From NCBI GenBank assembly GCA_964544285.1, contig CAZJAQ010000012.1:1-28044 (forward strand): a stretch of DNA of 28,044 nt, read 5' to 3'. Position numbers and translations under genes: made by a program. The notes beneath the pieces are model-generated. The model had not been told where the DNA came from. It worked only from the letters and a program-made list of their open reading frames with translations, and made no database searches. Below, piece by piece: positions 15,082 through 22,626 of this stretch. This stretch comes from CAYGVX01 sp964544285 (lineage in GTDB: Archaea; Thermoproteota; Bathyarchaeia; Bathyarchaeales; SOJC01). How positions within the stretch are numbered: the first letter of the stretch is position 1; every line of letters starts with the position of its first letter.

Positions 15082-18000
15082 TTGAATAGAGGCAAATCGT
15101 TTACTGTCTTGATTATTGGTTGTTTGTTGTCTTCGGTTTTGTTTTCTTCCGTAGGTTTTGTTGATGTTGCCAGATCTGAAGGAACAGGACCTAGAAGCGA
15201 TCTTATAATTAACTTCTATAACGGCTCCAGCCAAGCGTATACAGCTTTGAAGAGTGGTGACGTCGACCTGCTCTATTGGCCGTTGAACTCCACCTGCTTG
15301 CAGGATGCTAAAAATGATCCTAACCTAATAGTTGCTGAAGACAACGACAACAGGATGTTTCAACTCGATATCAACAACAATTACACTATTCCAGACTATC
15401 CGGGTGTCAAGTCACCGACGTATGAAGTGACGTTTAGACAGGCAATCGCTCATGCAATAGACAAAGACCACATATTGAATGCTTACTGGTTCAACCTTGC
15501 ATCGAGGATAGACCAGCCAGTTCCTAGAATGTTTGAGTTTTGGATGAATGAGACCTATTCCGACGACGGCTATCCTTACAAGTATAATCTGACCAGGGCG
15601 GCTGAGCTTTTGGACGAGTTAGGTTTCATAGACACTGATGAAAATGGATGGAGAAACTATCCATCAGGATGGCCTGGCGCATCAAACGCAGATTTCACCG
15701 AATATCCGCTGAAGGTTTATGGGAGGGTTGACCATGAAGCAAGACTTGAGACAGGCAGATACCTCGTAGCTCAACTCGAAAACCTAGGAGTCAAATGCAA
15801 CAAAACCGAATTCACCCTGCAAGAAATGTATCCTGTAGTTATTTACGATCGGAACTACCACGTTTACACTGGCGGTTGGAGTCTGTCAAAATACCCATAC
15901 TTCTTATACGGTTTATACCATAGCAACAACTGGTGTATTGGTGGTTCAGATTATGCATCAGGCATGAACTTCAGCAATCAACCCAACTATCCCGACCTCG
16001 ATTCTTTACTTGAACAACTAGACTATGCTGCCTCCTTCGAAGATGCTCGCGTGGCATGCAAAAAGGCTTTGGGACTCTTCGTGGAGAAATGCATAACGAT
16101 ACCCTTAGCATCACCCAAAATGTTCTCAGCTTATCGAAAAGAAGTACATAACGTCGTTACCACACCGATACTCGGATTGCGGAACAATTATGCTTTACTG
16201 AGTGCGTACAAAGATGATGGAACACCTATATGTGTCGGTAGCCATGCAGCTCCTAGCGGACTCAACATACTCTACTCTCCGTGGGTTCAAGACTATTATG
16301 TTCTTGACAACATTTACGAAGAGTTGACCATTGTCCAACACAAAAACCCGACGGAGGATCAGCCTTGGCTCGCCAATTCGTGGGATATAGGCACTTGGTT
16401 CGACACAGATGCAGGCACAAACAAGTCGAAGTTCACGTTCTATCTAAGAAACGACAGCTACTGGACAAAACCAGTAACCGGCGACATAATCTCACAGTTC
16501 ACAGCGGAAGATTATGAATTCAGCGTCTGGTACACATATCAAACACCCGACTCCTGGTCACACAGCAACTTTTGGTATGTCCATCACGTCAAGGTTGTAG
16601 ATGATTTCACGATTGAGGTTTACATGAATACTTCTTCAATATGGGACTTTGGGAGGCTGGTCTCTTCTCCGATACTTCCGATGCAAGTATGGACAAACTT
16701 CACCCAATTGGCCGAATCAACGACACAAACTTTCATCGAAGGAACCAACGCAACAACACCTGGCTATCTAAGCCTAGTCGGCGCTCCCGTGGCCATCAAC
16801 TCGGTGGAAGCAGATGGCATAGAGCTCACCGAATACATCGACTACAGTATGGAGTCTGGCAAGGTCAAAATTCTAACCGACCTATCAGCGGGAACCAACA
16901 TCACGATTGTCTACTGGGCTAGAGGTGACTCGCACGGCTTCTACCCCGGCGACCTGCCATGGCAAGACATTCTGGTGGGCAACGGTCCCTTCTATCTCAC
17001 TGACATAACGCCATTGGTTGGGGGGAACGCTTACCTTAAAGCAAACCCGAACTATTTCATGTCACCAACGGCGTTTAGCAGAGATGTAGCTATCCTAAAT
17101 GTGACTCCTTCGAAAACCGTCGCAACGAGCGGAGAAACGATAAGCATCGAAGTACTTGCTGAGAATCAAGGGAACATCACAGAGACTTTCTACGTAGAAT
17201 TATACGCTAACTCCACACTGCTTGGCACAAAAACCGCTTCCTCCATGATGCCCAACACATCCAAGACTCTAGAGTTCCAATGGAACACTACAAGTTTCGA
17301 AATAGCAAACTACATTCTCAAGGCAGTCGCTGAAACTCTCGCAGACGAAACCGACACCTCTGACAACACATACATAGATGGAACAGTAACCATCACAATG
17401 CCCTCTACAACATATGTACATCCTTCGCCCTCAGAGACCAGAATAACGCTAGGGGTAACCTTCCCCGTCGACGTGATGGTCACCAACGTCACCAACCTTT
17501 ACGGCTTTGAAATTAAGCTCTACTACAACACGACCATTCTGAACGCCCTCAACGCATCTGAAGGCTCTTTCCTAAAACAAGCAGGTAATACTATGATCTT
17601 CGCCAACGTCGTAAATGACGACGAGGGTTATATATGGTTTGCCGTGACACTACTAGGCGCAGAGAACAGCGTGAACGGCGACGGACACCTCTTTAAGACG
17701 TTCTTCAACGCATCAATGTCCGCAGCGGGCACATCTTCCTTAACCTTCGAAACTGTTAAGCTTTCAGATCCGCAAAGTCAAGCCATTGACCGGTATGTTA
17801 TCAACGGTCTAGTGGAAGTGGTCGAAGTGGACGCAAAAAACTTCCAAGCTGTTAAGAATGAAACCAATTACGAGGTTGCGACGGTTAGCAACGCCACGAT
17901 CCAAGATTTTCAGTATAATGAGACCGAAAGCCAGATAAGCCTAGTAGCCACAGGCCCGTCGGGCTACTCAAGCTTCTGCCAGATGACTATACCCAAAGAT

Positions 18001-18321
18001 CTTCTCGATGGAACCCTTGTAATCCTAGTTAACGGCAAACCCATCTATTATGACAAGGTAGAAAACGAGACTCACCGTACACTAATCTTCAGTTTCAGCT
18101 GCAGCACTGTAGAAATAGAGATAGTTCTAACGCTGAAAGGTGATGTGAACGGAGACCGCGTCGTGAACCTGTACGATGCGGTGTTGGTGCTGGTGGCTTA
18201 CGGGTCTAAACCTGGAGACCCCAACTGGAATCCTATAGTTGACTTGATAAGAGACGACAAAATCGACATCTATGACGCTGTGGTGGTCTGTTCCCAGTAC
18301 GGAAAAACGTGGACACCTTAG
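15082..18321 (+). CDS. Giant secreted solute-binding protein with CARDB, cohesin-like and dockerin domains
   Basis: 1,079 residues from TTG 15082, chosen because GGGAG at 15068-15072 is 9 bases away and a clean signal peptide follows (MNRGKSFTVLIIGCLL); ATG 15073 is the alternative. Residues about 35-380 match the C-terminal half of family 5 peptide-type binding proteins (ALKSGDVDLL, TFRQAIAHAIDKDHI, RAAELLDELGF). About 390-665 match the N-terminal half (PWLANSWDI, FTAEDYEFSVWYT), so the order is swapped relative to the canonical protein. Then come a CARDB-like adhesion domain (670-765), a cohesin-like beta domain (772-912), a domain shared with the NosD-like protein (936-1016) and a type I dockerin with two Ca2+ loops, DVNGDRVVNLYD and DLIRDDKIDIYD (1018-1079). 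No permease genes are nearby. It is probably an extracellular scaffold that binds ligand. Confidence 0.8.
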   Translation: MNRGKSFTVLIIGCLLSSVLFSSVGFVDVARSEGTGPRSDLIINFYNGSSQAYTALKSGDVDLLYWPLNSTCLQDAKNDPNLIVAEDNDNRMFQLDINNNYTIPDYPGVKSPTYEVTFRQAIAHAIDKDHILNAYWFNLASRIDQPVPRMFEFWMNETYSDDGYPYKYNLTRAAELLDELGFIDTDENGWRNYPSGWPGASNADFTEYPLKVYGRVDHEARLETGRYLVAQLENLGVKCNKTEFTLQEMYPVVIYDRNYHVYTGGWSLSKYPYFLYGLYHSNNWCIGGSDYASGMNFSNQPNYPDLDSLLEQLDYAASFEDARVACKKALGLFVEKCITIPLASPKMFSAYRKEVHNVVTTPILGLRNNYALLSAYKDDGTPICVGSHAAPSGLNILYSPWVQDYYVLDNIYEELTIVQHKNPTEDQPWLANSWDIGTWFDTDAGTNKSKFTFYLRNDSYWTKPVTGDIISQFTAEDYEFSVWYTYQTPDSWSHSNFWYVHHVKVVDDFTIEVYMNTSSIWDFGRLVSSPILPMQVWTNFTQLAESTTQTFIEGTNATTPGYLSLVGAPVAINSVEADGIELTEYIDYSMESGKVKILTDLSAGTNITIVYWARGDSHGFYPGDLPWQDILVGNGPFYLTDITPLVGGNAYLKANPNYFMSPTAFSRDVAILNVTPSKTVATSGETISIEVLAENQGNITETFYVELYANSTLLGTKTASSMMPNTSKTLEFQWNTTSFEIANYILKAVAETLADETDTSDNTYIDGTVTITMPSTTYVHPSPSETRITLGVTFPVDVMVTNVTNLYGFEIKLYYNTTILNALNASEGSFLKQAGNTMIFANVVNDDEGYIWFAVTLLGAENSVNGDGHLFKTFFNASMSAAGTSSLTFETVKLSDPQSQAIDRYVINGLVEVVEVDAKNFQAVKNETNYEVATVSNATIQDFQYNETESQISLVATGPSGYSSFCQMTIPKDLLDGTLVILVNGKPIYYDKVENETHRTLIFSFSCSTVEIEIVLTLKGDVNGDRVVNLYDAVLVLVAYGSKPGDPNWNPIVDLIRDDKIDIYDAVVVCSQYGKTWTP

Positions 18322-18397
18322 CTCTATGTATGCATTAGAATTATAACCGCAAGATGCTCTTCTATAGAAAAAAAGGGTTTTGCGGGAGCAGTGGGAC

Positions 18398-18490
18398 ATG
18401 AGATGTCCTTATTGTCACTCCTACAGATTAATCCACTATTCTGCTGAGAAGTACCTTTGTTTTGATTGTAGAAGGGGTTGGAGAGAATAA
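18398..18490 (+). CDS. 30-residue zinc-ribbon microprotein
   Basis: ATG at 18398 opens a 30-codon frame ending at TAA 18488-18490. The product contains CPYC and, 14 residues later, CFDC, a complete CxxC-CxxC zinc ribbon, and ends in RRGWRE. Purine-rich sequence (GGGAG, GTGGGA) lies just before the start. The next gene begins immediately after the stop, which supports a real bicistron. Such very small zinc ribbons are frequent in archaeal viruses and plasmids, often as nucleic-acid-binding or partner proteins. No specific function can be given. Confidence 0.6.
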   Translation: MRCPYCHSYRLIHYSAEKYLCFDCRRGWRE

Positions 18491-18742
18491 ATGAGTGGGA
18501 TAGTTACTCGGGGATATGGTTCTAAGAACTTAATCATTTCAAAGGGATATGGTCTCTGGGAGAAAGTCAAAAAGAAAGCCATTGAAGTCATCTCTCGAAC
18601 AATCCCCAAGAGAAGAAAGAGAGTGCAATTCTATTTTCCAGTATATGGAGACGTAGTTCATAGGTTTGAAATGGAAGTCCCGATTAGAGGCGAGAAAGAC
18701 TTCAGAAAGATGCTGTGGTTGTTACGAGAGGATGAAGACTAG
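18491..18742 (+). CDS. Small basic protein with tandem GYG motif, element-borne
   Basis: 83 residues. The ATG follows the stop of the zinc-ribbon gene without a gap, with GGAGAG at 18480-18485 as ribosome-binding site. The N-terminus holds a short internal repeat, VTRGYG then ISKGYG, spaced nine to ten residues. A basic middle (KVKKKA, PKRRKRV) precedes a beta-rich segment, VQFYFPVYGDVVHRFEMEVPI, and an acidic end. I recognise no family. Size, basic charge and coupling to a zinc-ribbon microprotein resemble virus or plasmid cargo, but this is only a resemblance. Confidence 0.55.
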   Translation: MSGIVTRGYGSKNLIISKGYGLWEKVKKKAIEVISRTIPKRRKRVQFYFPVYGDVVHRFEMEVPIRGEKDFRKMLWLLREDED

Positions 18743-18762
18743 TCATATTGAAAGCTAATCAA

Positions 18763-18812
18763 AGTTTCTTCCACAAATCATAAAAACTGAATCCAGCAGA
18801 CACAATAAATGG
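18763..18812. repeat. Imperfect direct repeat, copy 1 (before the NosD-like gene)
   Basis: A 22-base block (18763-18784, beginning AGTTTCTTCCACAA) and a 15-base block (18798-18812, AGACACAATAAATGG) recur at 21189-21210 and 21222-21236. Each block differs by one base, and the spacers (13 and 11 bases) are not conserved. This copy ends exactly at the ATG of the NosD-like gene, so it could be a duplicated promoter/leader or the edge of a duplicated segment. Confidence 0.55.
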
Positions 18813-20417
18813 ATGATGTGTATGAACCGAAAACTTGTACTGGTAATGACCTTGACACTTCTCGTTGGCGTGTTAAATGTGGCTTCCAACATTCAACCAG
18901 TAGAGTCAGATTATACTTGGACTGAAACCATTTACATTAAGGCTGACGGAAGTGTTTACCCTGACACTGCGCCCATTTCAAATTCTGACAATGTTACTTT
19001 CACGTTGACAGACAACATTGTAGGGGATATTCCGCAACAGTTAAGTGCAATTGTTTTTGAGAAGGATAGCATCGTGTTTAATGGAGCAGGATACAGCGTT
19101 CAAGGAACATGGACTTCGTACTCTAAAGGAATATCACTTTCTGAAAGAAGCAACGTAACCATTAAGAATACGCACGTCAAAAAATTCTACTACGGGATCT
19201 ATTTATACGGTTCCACAAACTGTAGGATAGAAAACGTCACCGCCATAGACAATGGTTATGGAATCGTGCTATATTGGGAATCAAACCAAAACATCCTTTC
19301 CCATAATAATGCGACAAGCAACAGTGAAGGAATTCTTGTTTATAGGTCAAACAACAACAACATTACCAGCAACGCAATCACAGATTGTGATACAGGGATC
19401 GACCTGTATGATTCCTCTAATAATATCCTTTCCGGCAACATCGTTTCCTCGAGGAGGTACGGAATCGAGCTTTGGGCCTATCGTAGTTACGGCAATATCC
19501 TTTCTGGCAATATTGTGTCTTTAAGTGGAGTCGATGGAATAGTCTTGAATGGTGCTCATAACAATACGCTTTTTGGTAACATAGTTTCCTCAAACGGACA
19601 ATATGGAATTACTCTTATGGCCGATAACAACATCATATATGGTAACATTCTAATAAACAATTCCAGAAATTATTGGTCGTCTGGAATCTACATTCAATTT
19701 CATTACAATAATACCATTTCAAGTAATACCATTAAAAACAACAGTCAGGGAATCTTTCTCTACGGTTCAGGCGAGAATAACAAGATTTTCCACAACAACT
19801 TCATCAACAATACAAACCAAGTTTATGTTTCGGGTGAACATTCAAACGTTTGGGATGATGGTTATCCTTCTGGCGGAAACTATTGGAGCGACTATACTGG
19901 TGTTGACTCAGATCCTGATGGAATATGCGACACAGAATACGTAATCGATGCAGATAACATCGATCAATATCCTTTGATGGGCATGTTCTCTGACTTTAAT
20001 GCCACCTCAGAACATAATGTTCAAACCATCTGCAATTCTTCAATATCTGATTTTCAGTACAATGGCACGGCAATCTATTTCAATGTTACTGGGGACGATG
20101 GCACAATTGGTTTCTGCAGAACCTGTATCCCAACAGCTTTGATGAATGCAACATACAAGGTGTATGTCAATGGCACAGAAATCTCCTACAACTTATTACC
20201 ATGTTCCAATGAGACACATACTTACCTATACTTCAACTACACACATTCAACACAAGAAGTAGTAATAATTCCAGAGTTCCCATCATTCATAATAATGCCA
20301 CTATTCATGATTACAACACTACTAGCAGTCATGATCTACAAAAGAAAGCATTCTAAGAAATTACATACACAGGTCAATTACATTCAGGTTTTCGAATCTT
20401 GTTCGTTTGAACTGTGA
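18813..20417 (+). CDS. Secreted NosD-like right-handed beta-helix protein with PEF-type C-terminal anchor
   Basis: 534 residues. Residues 1-33 are a signal peptide. About 65-390 are repeated 20-25 residue turns of the SGNIVSS / NNNITSNAITDC type, the NosD/PbH1 parallel beta-helix common in archaeal surface proteins, ending with the WDDGYPSGGNYWSDY signature. Residues about 409-488 repeat a domain of the neighbouring solute-binding protein (DFQYN, FC, IP, VNG and NETH landmarks). PEFPSFIIMPLFMITTLLAVMIYKRK at 489-514 is a PEF-type sorting tail with one membrane helix and basic stop. Beta-helix proteins of this class usually bind or cleave carbohydrates at the cell surface; no catalytic residues can be assigned. 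The start could be ATG 18813 or 18822. Codon use is A/T-rich compared with the flanking housekeeping genes. Confidence 0.85.
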   Translation: MMCMNRKLVLVMTLTLLVGVLNVASNIQPVESDYTWTETIYIKADGSVYPDTAPISNSDNVTFTLTDNIVGDIPQQLSAIVFEKDSIVFNGAGYSVQGTWTSYSKGISLSERSNVTIKNTHVKKFYYGIYLYGSTNCRIENVTAIDNGYGIVLYWESNQNILSHNNATSNSEGILVYRSNNNNITSNAITDCDTGIDLYDSSNNILSGNIVSSRRYGIELWAYRSYGNILSGNIVSLSGVDGIVLNGAHNNTLFGNIVSSNGQYGITLMADNNIIYGNILINNSRNYWSSGIYIQFHYNNTISSNTIKNNSQGIFLYGSGENNKIFHNNFINNTNQVYVSGEHSNVWDDGYPSGGNYWSDYTGVDSDPDGICDTEYVIDADNIDQYPLMGMFSDFNATSEHNVQTICNSSISDFQYNGTAIYFNVTGDDGTIGFCRTCIPTALMNATYKVYVNGTEISYNLLPCSNETHTYLYFNYTHSTQEVVIIPEFPSFIIMPLFMITTLLAVMIYKRKHSKKLHTQVNYIQVFESCSFEL

Positions 20418-20569
20418 ACCTTTCTCCTCCCCCTATGCCGCTTTCCCTCTAATAGCCTTGAATTGGGCTTCTTTTTAATGTCTTCAGTTGTATCGTTGTC
20501 TTACGATGGAAACTCTGTTTGAGGGTTTATTAATGACTCCATTGTTTCTTGGGTTAGAAGGTGTAGGAC

Positions 20570-20803
20570 ATGGAAACAGTTCGAATGGAGGAAAATTTGA
20601 AAATAAGGAGAGGCACGTATGCTAAGGCTCAGACAGAACTTAAGCAAGTTCCATATGCGTTTGTGATTGGTTGTCTCTCTGTTCCTTCAAGTCTCTCTGT
20701 ACTATATAGCTTGTCTCTATTGCCTCATTATTCATGCAACAGCCTCTCTGTGAGTCAACAACCAATGCCTAAGTTCCTAACCATATGGAAGTCCAAACAT
20801 TAA
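20570..20803 (+). CDS. Possible decayed small protein
   Basis: A 77-codon frame with a plausible ribosome-binding site (AAGGTG just before the ATG). The first 30 residues (METVRMEENLKIRRGTYAKAQ and onward) look like a real helical N-terminus. The rest is Ser/Leu-rich translation of a CT-rich repeat (GTCTCTCTGT at 20673-20682 and 20691-20700) and looks non-coding. It is best read as the start of a gene that has lost its body, probably part of the decayed stretch that runs to 21300. Confidence 0.25.
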   Translation: METVRMEENLKIRRGTYAKAQTELKQVPYAFVIGCLSVPSSLSVLYSLSLLPHYSCNSLSVSQQPMPKFLTIWKSKH

Positions 20804-20904
20804 GGGATAAAGTAGAGGGAGGGAATGAGTACAGATTTCATAGCCTAAGACATATGTTGACAACAACCATAGAGAACTTAGACAATTGGGGCAACAGCCG
20901 CTAA
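20785..20904 (+). pseudogene. Possible remnant of a tyrosine-recombinase C-terminal domain
   Basis: The frame from ATG 20785 encodes 39 residues containing NEYRFHSLRHMLTTTI. HSLRH followed by TT resembles the HxLRH box of tyrosine recombinases, which carries a catalytic His and Arg. The frame ends at TAA 20902-20904 before the nucleophilic Tyr region, and nothing upstream restores the first catalytic Arg. It lies on the opposite strand from the integrase N-terminus at 22627, so it would derive from another element or a rearrangement. The match is one short motif only. The rest of 20905-21069 shows no usable frame. Confidence 0.3.
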
Positions 20905-21069
20905 CACAGAGACCAGACAAAGACCAAGCCTAGAAAACTAAGGCAGTAGAACCCAGAAAAATAGTCATGACAACCCTACCTACCTTCAATAACAATAACC
21001 CTAACCTACATACCCAATGGACATTTACATTTTCAGATTACCTAGTCATATAGCGAACAGATTATAGTA

Positions 21070-21315
21070 GTGTTTCAAATGGATGTTGGATTTGTTTCTA
21101 AAAAGGATAGGTTTGTGTCTGGAGTGCTAAAGTTGTTTCTGAAGGGACGTTTAATCCCATGGGAAATGGACGATAGTGGGCAGAAAGGAGTTTCTTCCAC
21201 AAGTCATAAAGAGGGGACAGAAGACACAATGAATGGGGACAGGTGTTGCTTGAAGGCAAGAAGAGAGAGCAGAAACTATAGCAATCAAAGGTGTAGGCAG
21301 ATGGCTTGTCCTTGA
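21070..21315 (+). CDS. Doubtful 81-residue frame, probably a remnant
   Basis: The first 32 residues (DVGFVSKKDRFVSGVLKLF, then a basic/hydrophobic turn) could be real coding sequence. The remaining part is low in order and contains the second copy of the direct repeat. The frame begins at GTG and no ribosome-binding site is evident. I recognise no family. It may be the N-terminus of a gene truncated by the repeat, or chance. Confidence 0.2.
   Translation: MFQMDVGFVSKKDRFVSGVLKLFLKGRLIPWEMDDSGQKGVSSTSHKEGTEDTMNGDRCCLKARRESRNYSNQRCRQMACP
21189..21236. repeat. Imperfect direct repeat, copy 2 (before the GNAT gene)
   Basis: This copy matches 18763-18812 in two blocks (21 of 22 and 14 of 15 bases) separated by a diverged spacer. 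It lies about 80 bases before the GNAT gene, while copy 1 lies immediately before the NosD-like gene. A shared leader or promoter module, or the scars of a duplication, are both possible. Confidence 0.55.
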
Positions 21316-21839
21316 TGTTTGAGGTTGGGTGTGATCCTGAGTCTGAAGAATTCAAGGAATATTGGAGTAGAAATGGATACAGTCAAGAGCATAAAGGATA
21401 CAGTCACGATAGACTTCTTGAAGAACTTGTAGATGTTATCAAGGGCAATTTTCCTCAGCTCATTGTTTGGAGAGAAAGAGGCAAGATTGTAGGTCATGCA
21501 GTCTGGCATGAAAGCAACACTAGAGAACACAGGAAAGGTGTCCCCAGAGACAAAGAAGATGGAGAGGCATTGGAGAAGCTTCTTGGTGGAAAGAAGGACT
21601 TTGTAGAGCTTCATGAGATTTGGTTAATCGAAGAGCATAGAGGAAAAGGCTATGGAGAAATGTTCCATGATTTCTTTGAGGAATTCATAAAAGCCAAAGG
21701 CTATTCTGACATTGTTTTCTATGCTGAACATCCTGCTGCAGTAGCCATATGCCACAAACGTGGATACGAGGAAGGAGGATACCTGAAAGGACTGAAGGAA
21801 TATGTTTTCTCCCTTTCGTTGAAGGAAGAAAATCCTTAA
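21315..21839 (+). CDS. GNAT-family N-acetyltransferase
   Basis: 174 residues from ATG 21315; a TTG at 21306 is also in frame. The GNAT fold is clear: beta strands IVWRERGKIVGHAVWH (50-65), then motif A with LHEIWLIEEHRGKGYGEMF, whose acetyl-CoA pyrophosphate loop is RGKGYG at 109-114, then motif B with VFYAEHPAAVAICHKRGYEEGG. The substrate cannot be read from the sequence; free amino groups on small molecules, peptides or proteins are usual. It lies within the element and shows no obvious partner. No ribosome-binding site is evident, so the transcript may be leaderless. Confidence 0.87.
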   Translation: MFEVGCDPESEEFKEYWSRNGYSQEHKGYSHDRLLEELVDVIKGNFPQLIVWRERGKIVGHAVWHESNTREHRKGVPRDKEDGEALEKLLGGKKDFVELHEIWLIEEHRGKGYGEMFHDFFEEFIKAKGYSDIVFYAEHPAAVAICHKRGYEEGGYLKGLKEYVFSLSLKEENP

Positions 21840-22051
21840 ACCGTGCATTGTCTGCATTTTCAGAGTTACCAGAAGTGTCCTTCATCGTAGTTCTATTGAT
21901 GAAGAAGCAAAAAGAGAGCAACAACTACGAGCAGGACATTAACACTATCCACTTCCCTTTTTTAGAGTCTCCCATAAATCGCAAGAATGTGGAAATTGAG
22001 ATCGAACCTTCTTCCATAGGATCTTATAACATGCGAACTACATCTATTTCC

Positions 22052-22141
22052 TTAGAGAACAAGAAATATCCCATGTGATGTCCGACTTCGGGAGAACACT
22101 CGACTATTAGTCGGTTTTTCCGTTGAAATACCATTACTCAT
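22052..22141 (-). CDS. Possible 29-residue microprotein or truncated gene
   Basis: ATG at 22141 follows a well-spaced GGTGA on the minus strand and lies 25 bases after the zinc-finger gene stop. The 29-codon product is Ser/Thr/Arg-rich and has no motif. The good translation signal suggests that a gene once began here; the short body suggests truncation. A perfect 13-base palindrome (22101-22113) lies inside it. Confidence 0.3.
   Translation of the reverse strand: MSNGISTEKPTNSRVFSRSRTSHGIFLVL
22101..22113. repeat. 13-base palindrome with an outer stem
   Basis: CGACTATTAGTCG is a perfect palindrome around one central base. CCGACT at 22082-22087 can also pair with AGTCGG at 22109-22114. GTTTTTCC follows on the plus strand. 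It could be a protein-binding site or weak terminator of the element; neither is shown. Confidence 0.3.
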
Positions 22142-22166
22142 TTAAATCACCATTCCTCTGACTCGT

Positions 22167-22325
22167 CTATTTCGACTTCGCTTTCTGAAAACATTCCATG
22201 CAGATGGCAACTATTTTGACGTTTTGAATAGGTTGCTGAAATCGTGTCAGACCTCTTGCTAATACAGTCACATAACCAATAGGTTTTCCACATTTTTGGC
22301 ATCTTGCTGGTTTAGCATCGCTCAT
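22167..22325 (-). CDS. 52-residue zinc-finger microprotein
   Basis: ATG at 22325 opens a 52-codon frame. The product contains CQKCG near residues 9-13 and CMEC at 42-45, a complete pair of CxxC knuckles separated by a beta-rich stretch, then a basic tail (FQKAKSK). The start lies two bases after the stop of the acidic gene, within a GGTGA context, so the three minus-strand genes (integrase fragment, acidic protein, this one) form a compact unit. Two-knuckle proteins like this are common in archaeal mobile elements and often bind nucleic acid. The function is unknown. Confidence 0.6.
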   Translation of the reverse strand: MSDAKPARCQKCGKPIGYVTVLARGLTRFQQPIQNVKIVAICMECFQKAKSK

Positions 22326-22327
22326 TT

Positions 22328-22594
22328 TCACCACTCCTCTTCCCAGATTGGGAATTCGTCTTCTTCCTCTTCGTAGTCAGGTTCAGGCTCTTCAGGTTTT
22401 TGGTCTCTAAAGGTTTTGGTCGGTTGTTTCTCACCTTTCCAAATTTCTTGGAGTTTTCTCCAAAAGCCTTTCTGTTGCTGTGGTTTGACTTGTCTAGGCT
22501 TAGGCTCAATTTCGAAGGGTTTACCGTCTTGCGTGTGTTTTGGAAAGCTGATTAGTTGGTCTGTTGAAGGGTAAAGGAAAACTCCTCTTGGCAA
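22328..22594 (-). CDS. Acidic-tailed hypothetical protein of the element
   Basis: 88 residues from TTG 22594. Residues 1-30 are mixed, a basic centre (QVKPQQQKGFWRKLQEIWKG) follows, and the last 25 residues are strongly acidic, ending DEFPIWEEEW. The frame is open further upstream, giving HRQDVLALPRGVFLYP, and reaches back over the end of the integrase frame. The start is therefore uncertain and the gene may begin by frameshift or at a non-standard codon. I recognise no family. The charge layout suggests a partner of a basic or nucleic-acid-binding protein. Confidence 0.5.
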   Translation of the reverse strand: MPRGVFLYPSTDQLISFPKHTQDGKPFEIEPKPRQVKPQQQKGFWRKLQEIWKGEKQPTKTFRDQKPEEPEPDYEEEEDEFPIWEEEW

Positions 22595-22626
22595 TGCTAG
22601 AACATCTTGTCTATGCTTTGAGTGTC

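Noticed and set aside
21749..22078. 109-residue plus-strand frame after the GNAT gene
   Set aside because: Its first 30 codons overlap GNAT out of frame and the rest has no motif; only a 60-codon piece from ATG 21899 could be real, without supporting signals.
22101..22120. Palindrome plus T-run as an intrinsic terminator
   Set aside because: The stem closes on a one-base loop and no plus-strand gene clearly ends just before it; kept only as a palindrome.
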